In this document: positions 32,597 through 33,081 of the stretch, in pieces | Layout: each line of letters opens with the position of its first letter | How positions within the stretch are numbered: the stretch's first letter is position 1 | Source: an uncultured Verrucomicrobia subdivision 3 bacterium | GTDB lineage: Bacteria > Verrucomicrobiota > Verrucomicrobiia > Limisphaerales > UBA11358 | Direction of reading: 5' to 3' | Assembly: GCA_903917705.1 (NCBI GenBank) | Contig: CAIXBQ010000074.1 | Span: forward strand, 1 to 33,081 | Length of the DNA: 33,081 nucleotides | Translations under genes and position numbers: made by a program | Notes under the pieces: generated by a model | What the model saw: the letters and a program-made list of their open reading frames with translations, nothing else | What the model was told of the DNA's origin: nothing | Databases searched by the model: none

Positions 32597-33049
32597 ATGC
32601 GAATAGGAATTCTTCTGGCCAATTTGGCATTCGCCTTAATTTTGGTGCTGATTTATTTCTATCTGCTTTTCCTGCACGGGGCATATAGCTCACTGGATCC
32701 CTTTCATCCGCAAAACATGAAGTTCAGTGAAATGACAGTCCCGGATCGGGCCCTGTTGGTCGTTTCCGTGTTATGGATGGTGTGCGCAATCGGATTGTTT
32801 TTCCGTCAGCGTTGGGCTTGGTGGGGTAATCTGCTGTCCCTGCTGAATTTTGCCTTCTGTGACCACCTTGGTGGTGGGCAAATGATAATCTTGCTGCTTA
32901 ATATCGGGGTCATCCTGTTCGGCGACACGGTGACGGTTCCCCAAAAACCCAACGGTGTTAATAGACCGCACGAAAAAGGATATGAAAACAGGCCCGCAAA
33001 CGAGCTTGGAGCCGCCAACCGCGCGTCGGTGTTCGCGGGGTTTGCCTGA
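32597..33049 (+). CDS. Small membrane protein, unknown function
   Basis: 150 residues from the ATG at 32597, chosen because MRIGILLANLAFALILV starts directly with a membrane helix; a GTG 33 nt upstream is possible. Three to four hydrophobic segments are seen (about 3-27, 51-68, 77-88 and 94-106), with a Trp-rich loop QRWAWWGN. The last 40 residues are polar and probably cytoplasmic (KPNGVNRPHEKGYENRPAN). No family is recognised, and no partner gene is visible before the window ends. Confidence 0.55.
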   Translation: MRIGILLANLAFALILVLIYFYLLFLHGAYSSLDPFHPQNMKFSEMTVPDRALLVVSVLWMVCAIGLFFRQRWAWWGNLLSLLNFAFCDHLGGGQMIILLLNIGVILFGDTVTVPQKPNGVNRPHEKGYENRPANELGAANRASVFAGFA

Positions 33050-33081
33050 GTCTCTTTTGTGGTAAAAACCCTGTAAACACG

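Overview
The window looks like a chromosomal stretch of a Verrucomicrobiota bacterium, most likely of the Pedosphaera/Limisphaera type. I infer this from the GC-rich codon use, from very large secreted proteins that combine autotransporter-associated beta-strand repeats, PA14, Ig-like and RCC1 repeats, from the C-terminal ending FYRVR, and from the weakness or absence of Shine-Dalgarno sites. No database search was possible, so names rest on motifs read in the translations.

Layout. Positions 1-5848 (minus) hold the N-terminal 1949 residues of a giant secreted protein that continues beyond the left edge. It diverges from a plus-strand ABC-F ATPase (uup, 6164-8062). Positions 8140-11014 form an accessory island bracketed by one 29-bp sequence in inverted orientation. 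The island carries five small orphan genes, a duplicated block of about 135 bp, and a compact array of four 41-bp palindromic units enclosed by a 16-bp inverted repeat. A minus-strand housekeeping block follows (11165-16792): DEAD-box RNA helicase, a coupled L7Ae/L30e-like small protein, an HtrA-type protease with four PDZ domains, and a degenerate protease paralogue that has lost the catalytic His and Ser. Two overlapping plus-strand membrane protein genes (16970-18510) converge on a 1568-residue secreted protein with two seven-bladed RCC1 propellers and seven Ig-like domains (18695-23401).

An 860-bp gene-poor stretch with several hairpins leads to a tRNA-Leu(UAG) with encoded CCA. Positions 24701-30240 (plus) form an envelope/stress-like cluster: DUF3309-like peptide, lipoprotein with an apparent frameshift, PUR-domain protein, small overlapping ORF, ABC1/AarF/UbiB kinase-like membrane protein, Thr-rich lipoprotein, DUF5329-like periplasmic protein and a lipoprotein cardiolipin synthase/phospholipase D. 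A nearly identical 20-bp motif precedes two of these units and a weaker version precedes a third, suggesting shared control. An IS5-like transposase (30402-31277), miaA (31450-32367) and a small membrane protein (32597-33049) close the window.

The most unusual items are the covarying palindromic array inside its inverted-repeat frame, the inverted-repeat-bracketed orphan island, the active/inactive HtrA pair, and the shared motif of the envelope cluster.
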